Source: Haliclona indistincta
Lineage: Eukaryota; Porifera; Demospongiae; Haplosclerida; Chalinidae
Reading direction: 5' to 3'
Length of the DNA stretch: 64,000 nucleotides
NCBI GenBank assembly: GCA_964017065.1
Contig: OZ024788.1
Coordinates: 2,217,021 to 2,281,020 of the forward strand
The notes under the pieces were generated by a model. The model searched no databases. It worked only from the letters and a program-made list of their open reading frames with translations, and was not told the DNA's origin. A program made the position numbers and the translations under genes. Positions 10,237 through 21,040 of the stretch are shown here, one piece after another. Each line of letters begins with the position of its first letter. Position 1 is the first letter of the stretch.

Positions 10237-12212
10237 TCAATGGTTTGGAAAACTTTGTTTAAACTTTTCAGGTCCTATAACTATTTCACAGTCACTGTCT
10301 GAATCACTGTCAGATATCGTGACAACCTCACAGATGTCTTGTGCCTTTGCCTTTCCTGAAGACGAAGGAGATAAGCAAATAATGTCGCTTGGTTCTGCTG
10401 CTGATGTAGAGTTGATGATGGGAAAATGGCGGCTTCGACTTGTTGTAAGAGAATGGTATTCGCTGTATGTGGCTGAAGTAGACAGGTTTGGTCTCTTTGA
10501 AGGTCGAGGAGATTTTCCAGCATTAGGAGTGAGGTTTTTAGTCTTGGGAAGAGGGAGGTATCCTGGTAAGCTTGTAGTTAATCGATCAGAAGGATTGGTT
10601 GGAGATGCTTGATGTCGTGTTGACTTAATTTGTGTCTGCTCAAGACATCTCTTTCTTGAGTAAGATATAGGAGTGGAGTGGGTGTGGCTTTGCTCTAGCA
10701 TCATAAAACGCGATGTGGTAACTGAGGAATTTTGGTTACTGATGTCAGGAAATGTGTCAAGTGTCTGAGGAATGTTTTGAGAGCTTGATACTGTCGCTTG
10801 TTTCAAAGTTGGCTGTAAATTCACTTCTATCCCTATACTTTGTGACCCTCCAGTTGTAAGAGTAATGCTTACACTCTTTATAGTTGAAGAATGTGGATTT
10901 GAAGTGCCACACGAAGGAGAGGTTATTGGCGAAGTTTGTGAATTAAGATATGGTGCTGAAGGAGGAGTTGCTGTATAACGTTGACAAGAGGTGTAGCTTG
11001 AGCCATATGCTGTGCTTGTGTTCACAGTGTGTGGTAGATTAGCTCTTCCTGCATGTTGATCATCGTGGGACAATCTTTCACTATTGAAGGCGGGGATTAA
11101 ATTTCGTGCAGAAGTAAAAGGCTGACGCTGGGGTTGCTTTTTTGGTATCTTTTTCAATATTCCTCTCCCTCGAGGTGTGGACGGACAAGAGGTGTTGCTT
11201 TTCACTATGGTTCGCTTGCTTGCTAGCTGGTTATTGTGACCAGCGCCGGGTAAAGGAAGAGAACTGAAGGTGACTTGAGGCCTTCTTGTTGGTGAAGGAG
11301 AAGAAAATTGATGAGCAGGAAAGTTACTTGGTAGTAACACTACGTCGTCAGTAGCTGTTAGTGATGGCTGCATGTAGCTTGTGTCACTGAGGAATAGTGT
11401 TGGTCTCTGAGCAGAGCTTGTGCTTTGATCATGCTCATTTGCTTGTATCGGAAAGGATGGAGAAGTGTCCATTGGTTCTTCCTCTGAAAAGGTTTCATCT
11501 TCGTATCTGAATGCCATGTAGACTGCATATGCATAAGAAACTTGTTTCGTTGTTGCTCCAGTAGAGAATGTCTCATTGACCACAGGCACTTTTGGGTCAG
11601 GATGAGAGAGAAGGTAGTGATGGAGGAGCTTCTGTTCCATAGCTAGTGCAAAGTGTTCTTGATTTACTTGACTGCTTCTCTCTGGCATTGTCTCTCTAGT
11701 AATGGCACCCAGTACCACTAACCCATCTCTACCGTAGTTGTGTTTCTTATGGTCCTGCCAGCGACTGCTAATACCCTTCTTTTTCCATGTGTTACTATTG
11801 AGTGGATCAAACTTCAAGTATCCTCCTCCTGGCTTCTTTCTTCGCAGAATATAAGTCTTACCAATGTATATGTTGGCTATTGTTCTATCTGACTGTAGCT
11901 CAAGCTCTCTTACAGTGTTAGCCAGCATGTGTGGTGATCCAGAGGATCAAACTTCAAGTGTCCTCCTCCTGGCTCCTTTTTTCGTAGAATATAAGTCTTA
12001 CCAATGTATATGTTGGCTATTGTTCTATCTGATTGTAGCTCAAGCTCTCTTACAGTGTCCTCTAGTTGTGCTATCAGCTTCTTCTTGATGCCCTCTGCTT
12101 CTCTCTGTCCTGATAGGTCAGCTGGATTGAAGGAGTAGTTTCTAACAGTTCCTGTACACAACAGTTCAAAGTCATCATCTCCCTGGGTTGCGGTTATACT
12201 GACAACAGACAT
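10237..12212 (-). pseudogene. Chimeric, broken GIY-YIG-like gene at a duplication breakpoint
   Basis: The 5' part (12212 down to about 11911) encodes MSVVSITATQ through NYSFNPADLSGQR, the insert, IYIGKTYILRK and FDPLDHH, then stops at CWLTL. From about 11916 the sequence jumps back about 130 bp in the family alignment (RELELQSDRT, IYIGKT again) in a different frame. It then runs open to CEIVIGPEKFKQSFPNH, identical to the intact gene at 17642-19474. The YIG segment is therefore present twice across a frameshift. The 3' part could make about 560 aa from an internal ATG at 11928, but it would lack the first motif and most of the insert. Confidence 0.75.
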
Positions 12213-12285
12213 GGCACAGCAGTTCAGAAAATGTCTACGCAAACTATGAATCTGACACTTCCTCCTTTGGCCTAGATTCTGTGTA

Positions 12286-12454
12286 CTGCAGTTTGCAAGT
12301 TGGTTGTCATAGTCAATGGTGCATGCTTTATAGTGTGGTTAGCCTTTTGTAAAATTAGCCATTCAAGGCTTGGTATCTATGGCTAACTTACACAAGACTA
12401 ACCACACTGTCAAGCATGCACCATTGACCATGACAACCAACTTGCAAACTGCAG
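12286..12454. mobile_element. 169-bp TA-target MITE
   Basis: Perfect or near-perfect terminal inverted repeats of about 57 bp beginning ctgcagtttgcaagttggtt. It is flanked by TA on both sides. Paralogous spacers show an uninterrupted gattctgtgtac at the left junction, which supports insertion at TA. TA targets suggest mobilisation by a Tc1/mariner-type transposase (inference). Confidence 0.85.
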
Positions 12455-12479
12455 TACTAGTGAAATGCAGGACATTTGT

Positions 12480-12823
12480 GGGGCGAGCTGAGCGAGCAGC
12501 CTGTCCTCTCTCTGTTCTTCAGTCTCTGCACCACGTCGTTCATGCTGCATCTCTCTCATTTGCTGCAGCCTGTCCTCTCTCTGTTCTGCATCACGTTGCT
12601 CATGCTCCTTCTCTCTGGCCTAACCTCTCTCTGTTCTTCAGTCTCTCTCTGACATCACGTCGCTCATGCTCCTTCTCTCTAGCCTAACCTCTCTCTGTTC
12701 TTCAGTCTCGTACTACGTCGCTCATGCTCCTCCTCTTTGCGCTTGCTCAGTCTCAGTTGAGCAAAATTGAAACCATCCAGTGAATTACAGCGCGCGGGCA
12801 TTTACAGAATGACGTACGCATAC

Positions 12824-12863
<40 letters not shown>

Positions 12864-12910
12864 TCGCGGGGATGTTTTCGAGCAGTATGGGGCTCGCTCA
12901 GGCTCGCCCC
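12480..12910. mobile_element. TIR element with internal tandem repeats
   Basis: Ends are ggggcgagctgagcgagc and its inverted counterpart ggctcgctcaggctcgcccc. Inside are imperfect repeats of about 60-65 bp built on cctctctctgttcttcagtc and cgctcatgctcc, and a (GATA)n run at about 12826-12862. No protein is coded. It lies 25 bp from the MITE at 12286 and further splits the family spacer. Confidence 0.65.
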
Positions 12911-13815
12911 AATTATAGGCCAGTATACTTGACTGGTTTGAATGTGGCTGTGTAGTCTATGTCCCTAATGTTATTATAAACTACATATTATCACTTCTAT
13001 GTGGTTATGTACCTCATAATACTATAGCATTGTATACTTTCTGTTTGTGAGTCTCATGACTACAGTAAAGTACATAGTTGACTGAATGATTGTTCATGGC
13101 TATGTGATGTAGAATAAATAATATGAGATAGATTGCTTAGAATAACGTGAAGACACTAGCTGTGTAAACTGTGTGTTGACTATAGCTATGAGTAGAGATA
13201 CAGCTAGCAGTGTATACTGTTTGACTACTGTGACTAGTTTGAACTACGATTTAAAAATCTTGATTTAGGATTTACGCTAGCAATCTTGCTTACAACTTGG
13301 CTAAACTGAATTTTTGTGTCTTCATAAAAATCTTTCTAATCTTGATAAATCACATCGGGCATTGTTTTAAATATAATTGTAGCTTGCTCTGGCTCTGCTA
13401 ATTTTAGAATATCTGATTGATTTTGAAAATAGTACTGTTTTTGGTCGACAGATGAAATTCTCGATTCAAAAGTCGACTTAATTTGCATTATCTGTTTGTT
13501 TGTTGAAATGAATTGATAGTGGGTGGAGGAGTAGTCATCAGAGTAGATCAAGGAGAACCTTGTGATTTTAAAATATCCACTGTGATCAATGGCTGTGTAT
13601 ACCTCATTGTCTTAAGTGTTATTATAAACTTGTGATTCAAGCCTCGTTCGTGCCTTGGGTTGAATCTGACTAAACTATTGCTGTTAAACTATGTATGTAC
13701 ATCAGTACACTGTCTGTTTAAAAGATCAACATAATACAATATAATACTATAATACAGATTAATACTAATTTTGTGACTATTATAAAGTTACTAGGAGGAC
13801 TCACAGCCCAAAAGG
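12911..13815. repeat. Family spacer, copy 3
   Basis: Resumes the shared spacer at ccagtatacttgactg after the two insertions and runs to the conserved 3'-flank block before the tail remnant at 13857. No gene is seen. Confidence 0.7.
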
Positions 13816-13856
13816 TATTATACAACTTCAGTTTTTGTATCGTTTGTGTATGCTAG

Positions 13857-14793
13857 CTAATTAGTGTCAGAGTCACTATCATCATCTAATATCACGATTG
13901 GTGACGATTCACTATCACTACTAACATAACTTGGTCCTGGATTATCTTCGTGGGTCAGTGAATCAAGCAGTGTGCCATCTGGAGGTGAATCAGTTTGAAG
14001 GAAATCTTCTCCCAGTAAAGCGTCGTCGGTTTCTACTCCTAGTAAACGATGATGGTCATTCTGATGTTGCGAATCGAGTAGCGAATCATCTATTGGTGAC
14101 CCAGAACCTAGTAACATGTCTACATCTTCTCCTGAACCTAGTAACATGTCTACATCTTCTCCTGAACCTAGTAACATGTCTACATCTTCTTCTGGAGCGG
14201 TAGAAAGACCATGAGATTGATTTTGAGCTTTTTCCGATTCCTCATTGCTCTGTCCATGGATGTTTGTAACAGAAGTTGATCTTACTACTGGTGTGCGATC
14301 AGAAGGAGTGCATTCCATTCTTGAAGAATGCTGAGGTATAGAAGTGTTGCTTGGACCTGGAGCATTAGAAGCTAGTTTTGCTCTTTTAGGAGGTGTCTGG
14401 CTTGAACTTGTCTGAGAACGTTTTCGTGATAATTTATCTTTAGGATCTTGCTGTAGTATTTTACTTTGATGAGCATTTTGTGCTGGCACTGTATTCGTTG
14501 GCTGAGAATTAGTTCTTGTTTGTTTGCTTTGCACCTTTTGCAGAAGAAGATGAAGGTAAAGGAATAGACTCATGGTTTGGAGGTTGAGACAGAGATATAC
14601 TTCTGCTCAAAGTTGAAAGCTTTGCACTCTTTGCAGGAGGAGGCGAAGAAAAAGGAATTTTTGGAGGTAAAGACTGAGGTATACTTAGGCTTGAAGTTGG
14701 ACATTCAGGTTTTGTTGTCCTCTTTTGTGATTGTTCAAGACCTGAAGTGGTATGGCTTGGTCCTGGTACTGTACTTGGGACTAATGGGGTCAC
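13857..14793 (-). pseudogene. Tail-only remnant of a family member (copy 2)
   Basis: Identical in both translated segments to the locus at 6194-7130. It has the same 11-bp frameshifting loss, the same three GEDVDMLLGS repeats and the same SIM-like end. The damage therefore predates the large duplication. No domain-coding sequence lies upstream. Confidence 0.75.
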
Positions 14794-15535
14794 TACAGTT
14801 GCAACTTACCAGGTGATAGTGATTGTGCTGGTGTTTAGTATTAGAACTTGTTTTTATGTAATTGTTAGTTCATCTCTAAAACCCGCCTCTTAGTCACCCT
14901 TATTGTTTGTAACTAATTCTCTTGTTAAAGAATCGACACATGACAATGAATTCACTCATCAGTGAGTCAGTGACAGGTGGTGTCTCTAGACAACACTTTA
15001 GCTATTAAAAATAATAGCATGATGTCATGATTATAACAAGATCTTGATGTTTACAGCAGCTAAAGTGGGCACGGCATTGTTGCGTGTCGAGATTGTAGAA
15101 TAGTGTGGCTGCCCACAATTACTTTTTGCTTTATCACAATGATGTTTGTTTCTTTGTTGGTTGCAATAACAAGCAGAAAATACGATGCAATACAACTGAC
15201 TGCTTACGTCCCTACATTACCTGCTACTATGGTGTTATTCGATTCTGGCGACTTCTCTGGGATCTCTACTAGACTACCTTGAGTGCTTCGGTTGCTGAAG
15301 CGCAGGTATGGTCTAAACACCTCAGACGATAGGCTCTCAATGTCTACGAGATTTAGGTCACCTTGGAAACCAAAAGTAGCTCTTATGCGGATGTCTAGAA
15401 CGTGTTTATTTAAGTCTGTTTATCTCATTTTTTTGTAAAAAGTCACTATCAACAATGAAAATTACAAACTGGGGATACTTACTAATAATTATGTAGAACT
15501 GGCTAACATTTCTGACTAATTTTTAGTTCTTATAG
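14794..15535. repeat. Duplicated intergenic region
   Basis: Equivalent to 7131-7872: the 330-bp repeat, the inverted element fragment (about 15222-15384) and A+T-rich 3' flank. No gene is seen. Confidence 0.6.
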
Positions 15536-16448
15536 TTAATTTTCACCATCTCGGTATTCAATATAATCTGAACCTGAATCTTCATCTGAATTTCCATCTA
15601 AATCTAAATCTTCATCTGAATCTTCTTGGTTGAAATTTTGACTGTTGTCTAGGGGTAGCAATAAGCATAAATGAGGAAGAATAATGGAAGCTGTTAGCAC
15701 TACTATAGACTGAATTTCTCAATGATCTCACTGATCTTTCTTATCATAATAATAATTATAGTAACTCTAACAACATTATTATTCAGTGTTTTTATTAGTA
15801 CTTACATGAATCAGTGCTATTATCAGGGCTATTATCCCATGGTGTAGTTACTTCAGCTTGAGCAGGCTGCTCTTCAGCTTGAGCAGGCTGCTCATATGAA
15901 AAAGTCATATATACTACGAATATGCGTTCTTCTGGTTGACCCTCTTGTGGCTGTTGATCCTCTTGTTGCTGTTGACGCACTTGTATTGCTCTGCCAACAG
16001 TGAATGTCTCGTTGACCACTCTTGGGTCAGGACGAACAAAAAAGTAGTAATAGAGGAGCTGCTGTCCCATGGCTATTGCAAATTGTTCATGCTTGATACT
16101 TCTAGTTTGAAAATCTTTTTCCCAGACACGATCCACTGCTTCTCTTGTGAATTCTCCCAAAATCACCATCCTATGTGGGTCACCCCTTATTTCTTCCCAG
16201 CACCTGTGTGTCCAATCTCTTGTAGTATATTCTTCTGTTGAATAATGGAATGTTTTTCCAATCCTGATTCGTTCTATTCTTCTTTGAGAGCCAGCTTCAA
16301 TTTGCCTTACTGTCTCGTCCAGATGTGAGATTAGCTCTCCTTTGATGAGTTCTGCACTTGTTAGTTGGTCTGTGTCTGCAACGTGATATGCATAACCTTG
16401 AGGAGGATTTCTTCTGCAGAGATCTTGAAAGTCTAAAAGTCCTTCCAT
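15536..16448 (-). CDS. GIY-YIG-like protein lacking predicted catalytic residues
   Basis: Two exons, 16448-15806 and 15648-15536, same phase and borders as the gene at 7873-9037, give 251 aa. The frame is fully open, but the key positions are changed. IYIGKT is IRIGKT (Arg62), the conserved Arg of KRW is Cys83, the following His is Ile87, and the catalytic Glu of AMEQ is Gly128. VVNETFTVG and the strand VVYMTFSY remain. The Gln array is reduced to a few residues, and the acidic exon is 18 bp shorter (DLDLDG in place of a DE run). Flanking DNA is nearly identical to the active-looking partner. It is therefore a predicted non-catalytic paralogue, or a relaxed gene on the way to loss; the open frame across the intron favours the first. 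Confidence 0.7.
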
Positions 16449-17641
16449 TTAAGTTGGGCTGGATATCTCCTACGTAGCAAATAAAGGGAGGATAGTTACA
16501 CTCCGGAGCGTAATCACAAATTGTTGTTATAACAGCTATTGTGTTTGGCTTTGAGTCTGACTAAACTGCACCCCCTTAAATACTCCCTATTGAACCAGCT
16601 ATGAATATTAACTACTATTCATAATTATTGTTGCTATGGCTATGTAGTAAGTTATCAAAGCACAAATTTATGTGTCCAGTTGCATGACACCCATATCCCA
16701 TATTTTCGTGCTTATTTGTTGCATTGAGCTTACAGATTCTAATTATTATTTGATCAAAAATGCTGGTAACAAGCACGCACGAACAAGAGGCGGATACACC
16801 TATTTTGAATAATTTTCAAAGACTTGATTCTTTATAATTATTTGCAGTTTTCAGAGTTTATTAAACCCCTGTTATTTAAATAATTATTTTATTACCTTTG
16901 AATGATTATTGACCTAGTTATAAGACTAAACTTGCGATTTACCAGGCGATGGTGATTGTACTGGTGTTTAGTATTAGAACTTGTTTTTATATAATTGTTA
17001 GTTCATCTCTAAAACCCGCCTCTTAGTCACCTCATTGTTTGTAACTAAATCTCTTGTTAAAGAATCGACACATGACAATGAATTCACTCGTCAGTGAGTC
17101 AGTGAAGGTGTTGTCTCTACTATCAAAAAAGAATCTGATAACATGTCATGATTATAATAAGATGTTGATGTTTACAGCAGCTAATGTGGGCACGGCATTG
17201 TTGTGTGTCGAGATTGTAGAATAGTGTGCCTGCCCACGATTACTTTTTTGCTTAATCACAATGATGTTTAAATTAAATTTTCATCACAGTCATTGTACTC
17301 AGATAATCTGTCGAGTTTACAAATTTTTGTGTCTATGGTTGAGATGTATGATAGTTGATTTATGTGTCTATTGGTCCATGAATATAATTATTATGACAGT
17401 AGTTGATATTGAATAGCTAGCAAATTTTAGCATTGTGATGTGGATCTGTGTATGACCATGAGTGTACGAAACATTGTATTTAATTATTGCTGATGGTTGT
17501 GTATCTACGATAGTGTTCTGTTTGACGTTAGTACTTCCTCCTCAAGATGGTGCTGTGCTATGGCTGCTGAATTGTTCCTTAGTGTTAGTGGTTGTCTACA
17601 GGTGCTCTCTTACTAACTGCTAATGAAAGACCCCTCAGCCT
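16449..17641. other. Intergenic region between cluster genes
   Basis: 16449 to about 16900 is a diverged upstream region of the preceding gene. From about 16930 it matches 9531-10236, including the 330-bp repeat, almost exactly. No gene is seen. Confidence 0.5.
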
Positions 17642-19474
17642 TCAATGGTTTGGAAAACTTTGTTTAAACTTTTCAGGTCCTATAACTATTTCACAGTCAC
17701 TGTCTGAATCACTGTCAGATATCGTGACAACCTCACAGATGTCTTGTGCCTTTGCCTTTCCTGAAGACGAAGGAGATAAGCAAATAATGTCGCTTGGTTC
17801 TGCTGCTGATGTAGAGTTGATGATGGGAAAATGGCGGCTTCGACTTGTTGTAAGAGAATGGTATTCGCTGTATGTGGCTGAAGTAGACAGGTTTGGTCTC
17901 TTTGAAGGTCGAGGAGATTTTCCAGCATTAGGAGTGAGGTTTTTAGTCTTGGGAAGAGGGAGGTATCCTGGTAAGCTTGTAGTTAATCGATCAGAAGGAT
18001 TGGTTGGAGATGCTTGATGTCGTGTTGACTTAATTTGTGTCTGCTCAAGACATCTCTTTCTTGAGTAAGATATAGGAGTGGAGTGGGTGTGGCTTTGCTC
18101 TAGCATCATAAAACGCGATGTGGTAACTGAGGAATTTTGGTTACTGATGTCAGGAAATGTGTCAAGTGTCTGAGGAATGTTTTGAGAGCTTGATACTGTC
18201 GCTTGTTTCAAAGTTGGCTGTAAATTCACTTCTATCCCTATACTTTGTGACCCTCCAGTTGTAAGAGTAATGCTTACACTCTTTATAGTTGAAGAATGTG
18301 GATTTGAAGTGCCACACGAAGGAGAGGTTATTGGCGAAGTTTGTGAATTAAGATATGGTGCTGAAGGAGGAGTTGCTGTATAACGTTGACAAGAGGTGTA
18401 GCTTGAGCCATATGCTGTGCTTGTGTTCACAGTGTGTGGTAGATTAGCTCTTCCTGCATGTTGATCATCGTGGGACAATCTTTCACTATTGAAGGCGGGG
18501 ATTAAATTTCGTGCAGAAGTAAAAGGCTGACGCTGGGGTTGCTTTTTTGGTATCTTTTTCAATATTCCTCTCCCTCGAGGTGTGGACGGACAAGAGGTGT
18601 TGCTTTTCACTATGGTTCGCTTGCTTGCTAGCTGGTTATTGTGACCAGCGCCGGGTAAAGGAAGAGAACTGAAGGTGACTTGAGGCCTTCTTGTTGGTGA
18701 AGGAGAAGAAAATTGATGAGCAGGAAAGTTACTTGGTAGTAACACTACGTCGTCAGTAGCTGTTAGTGATGGCTGCATGTAGCTTGTGTCACTGAGGAAT
18801 AGTGTTGGTCTCTGAGCAGAGCTTGTGCTTTGATCATGCTCATTTGCTTGTATCGGAAAGGATGGAGAAGTGTCCATTGGTTCTTCCTCTGAAAAGGTTT
18901 CATCTTCGTATCTGAATGCCATGTAGACTGCATATGCATAAGAAACTTGTTTCGTTGTTGCTCCAGTAGAGAATGTCTCATTGACCACAGGCACTTTTGG
19001 GTCAGGATGAGAGAGAAGGTAGTGATGGAGGAGCTTCTGTTCCATAGCTAGTGCAAAGTGTTCTTGATTTACTTGACTGCTTCTCTCTGGCATTGTCTCT
19101 CTAGTAATGGCACCCAGTACCACTAACCCATCTCTACCGTAGTTGTGTTTCTTATGGTCCTGCCAGCGACTGCTAATACCCTTCTTTTTCCATGTGTTAC
19201 TATTGAGTGGATCAAACTTCAAGTATCCTCCTCCTGGCTTCTTTCTTCGCAGAATATAAGTCTTACCAATGTATATGTTGGCTATTGTTCTATCTGACTG
19301 TAGCTCAAGCTCTCTTACAGTGTCCTCTAGTTGTGCTATCAGCTTCTGCTTGATGTCCTCTGCTTTTCTCCGTCCTGATAGGTCAGCTGGATTGAAGGAG
19401 TAGTTTCTAACAGCTCCTGTACACAACAGTTCAAAGTCAGCTCCTCCCTGGGTTGTTTTGCTGACAACAGACAT
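17642..19474 (-). CDS. GIY-YIG-like domain protein with long SIM-bearing tail
   Basis: 610 aa in a single open exon, starting at the conserved MSVVSKTTQGG; an upstream ATG at 19585 lies in the conserved leader and is less likely. Motifs: NYSFNPADL 24-32, helical insert about 36-62, IYIGKT 67-72, W95, SRWQDH 102-107, DGLVVLGAITR 115-125, Glu helix ALAMEQKLLHHY 141-152 (E145), VVNETFSTG 163-171 and closing strand AVYMAFRY 181-188. The tail of about 420 residues is Ser/Thr/Pro-rich and presumably disordered. It contains SDIICLS, VVTISDSDSDSD and CEIVIG near the end, which fit SUMO-interacting motif patterns (hydrophobic core beside acidic/Ser). Basic patches (KKIPKKQ) may bind nucleic acid or act in nuclear import. 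The 3' three quarters are duplicated at 10237-11916. Confidence 0.75.
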   Translation of the reverse strand: MSVVSKTTQGGADFELLCTGAVRNYSFNPADLSGRRKAEDIKQKLIAQLEDTVRELELQSDRTIANIYIGKTYILRRKKPGGGYLKFDPLNSNTWKKKGISSRWQDHKKHNYGRDGLVVLGAITRETMPERSSQVNQEHFALAMEQKLLHHYLLSHPDPKVPVVNETFSTGATTKQVSYAYAVYMAFRYEDETFSEEEPMDTSPSFPIQANEHDQSTSSAQRPTLFLSDTSYMQPSLTATDDVVLLPSNFPAHQFSSPSPTRRPQVTFSSLPLPGAGHNNQLASKRTIVKSNTSCPSTPRGRGILKKIPKKQPQRQPFTSARNLIPAFNSERLSHDDQHAGRANLPHTVNTSTAYGSSYTSCQRYTATPPSAPYLNSQTSPITSPSCGTSNPHSSTIKSVSITLTTGGSQSIGIEVNLQPTLKQATVSSSQNIPQTLDTFPDISNQNSSVTTSRFMMLEQSHTHSTPISYSRKRCLEQTQIKSTRHQASPTNPSDRLTTSLPGYLPLPKTKNLTPNAGKSPRPSKRPNLSTSATYSEYHSLTTSRSRHFPIINSTSAAEPSDIICLSPSSSGKAKAQDICEVVTISDSDSDSDCEIVIGPEKFKQSFPNH

Positions 19475-20400
19475 GGCACAGCAGTTCAGAAAAAGTCTAT
19501 GCAAACTATGAATCTGACGCTTCCTCCTTGGCCCCAGATTCTGTGTACTTGTACTCTTACAAGTATTATTATACAGCACATACATGAGTGTGGCTGTGTA
19601 TTCAATGTCCCCTAATGTTATCTATAGCACTACATAAACATGTACTACATAACTACATAAACTACATCTATAGCACTTCTATGTGGTTATGTACCTCAGT
19701 GACTATAGCATTGTACGCTTTCTGTTTGTGAGTCACATGACTGCAATAAAGTACATAGTTGACTGAATGATTGTTCATGGCTATGTGATGTAGAATAAAT
19801 ACCTTGGAGAGATAGATTGTTTAGAATAACGTGAAGACACTAGCTGTATAAACTGTGTTGACTACGATTTAAAAATCTTGATTTAGGTTTTACACTAACA
19901 ATCTCGCTTACAACTTGGTTAAATTAAAATTGTCTACATCTGGTCTTCATAAAATCATTCTAATCTTGACAAATCACATCGGGTATTGTTTGTTTTAAAT
20001 ATTAATTGTAGCTTGCTCTAATTTTTAAATATCTGATTGATTTTGAAGATAGTACTGTTTTTGCTCAACAGATGAAATTCTCGGAGAAGTCGACATTGCA
20101 TTGTCTGTTTGTTTGTTGAAATGAATGCTATTAATAGTAGAATCTATGTAATTGATAGTGGGAGGAGTAGATATCCGATGAGATCGAGGAGAACCTTGTA
20201 ATATTGAAATATCCACTGTGATCAATGGCTGTGTACACCTCATTATCTTAGTGTTATTATAAACTTGTGATTCAAGCCTCGTTCGTGCCTTGGGTTGAAT
20301 CTGACTAAACTATTGCTGTTAAACTATGTACGTATGTACGTGTGCTGTCTGTTTAAAAATTCTATCAACATAATACAAATTAATACTAATTTTGTGACTA
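19475..20400. repeat. Family spacer, copy 4
   Basis: The same spacer family, ending at tgtgacta where a MITE has inserted. Other copies continue directly with ttataaag, giving an empty-site comparison. Confidence 0.75.
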
Positions 20401-20927
20401 CCGTAGACGCAGAAATTTTCAAGGGGATTTTATTTTCGAGGCTGGGATTAACCTCGAAATTTAAATCATCGAATTATTAGTTTGACAAAAATTAAATCGT
20501 CGAATTATTTGTGCAACTATGGTACATTCCCATGTGTTGACAGAGCTACCAGCATGACTCTCTCAGGCGCTACTTCAAGCCAGTGGATCCAACTGCTGAC
20601 GGGCTTCTACCAGATCCATGTGGATTGTCAGCACGAATTCAAGCTGCAACTATTGCCGCAGCGTTCCTGTCCCTTGAATTGTTAGGCTCCAACGCACACA
20701 CAAGTGTTCCCCAACTGCAGCTTCCCAGATATCTTTGATATCCGCGGATACAGAGATCTTTCTGGTACCGCGAAACTGTTCCCGCCATTTTCGCACGTGA
20801 AAATTTTCGCTAACAAAATTTTTCGCTGCGATCAAATTTTCGAGGGAGGTGACCACCCTCGAAAATTGGATTCCTTGAAAATTTAACACTCGAAATATTT
20901 CACCCTCGAAAATTTCTGCGTCTACGG
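20401..20927. mobile_element. TA-target inverted-repeat element
   Basis: Termini ccgtagacgcagaaatttt and the inverse, flanked by TA on each side. The paralogous spacers at about 6108 and 13770 read tgtgactattataaag without it, so the insertion site and TA duplication are directly visible. The interior is rich in cgaaaatt-type motifs, and no transposase is seen. The element at 61091-61306 has similar CCGTA ends. Confidence 0.85.
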
Positions 20928-21040
20928 TATTATAAAGTTAATAGGAGGGACTCACTGCCCAAAAGTATTATACAACAGTTTTTATTTCTTTTGGGTATGT
21001 TAGATAATTCGTTTCAGAGTCACTGTTAGAAGGCTCAGAT

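Larger units (their letters stand above)
6150..11916. repeat. Recent tandem duplication, left copy
   Basis: Nearly identical to 13815-19321. The offset is 7663 bp at the left (6194 against 13857) and 7405 bp at the right (10187 against 17592); the difference is mostly the collapsed Gln array. Predicted proteins on both sides of the block are letter-for-letter the same. The exception is an island of about 8290-9530, where the two copies differ strongly. The right edge falls inside a coding region, in the helical-insert codons of the gene at 10237. Confidence 0.85.
13815..19321. repeat. Recent tandem duplication, right copy
   Basis: Partner of 6150-11916. Here the block runs without a break into an intact gene (17642-19474), so this copy looks like the source and the left copy like the derived, truncated one. 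The direction is inference. Confidence 0.85.

Noticed and set aside
10187..10612. Plus-strand 141-codon open frame, perfectly repeated at 17592-18017
   Set aside because: It is antisense to the tail of the family gene and identical only because the block is duplicated; there is no domain or splice context.
19475..19585. Upstream ATG giving a 37-residue longer protein for the gene at 17642-19474
   Set aside because: The extra part corresponds to the leader shared by all MSVV-type loci, where upstream frames are not consistently open from an ATG.
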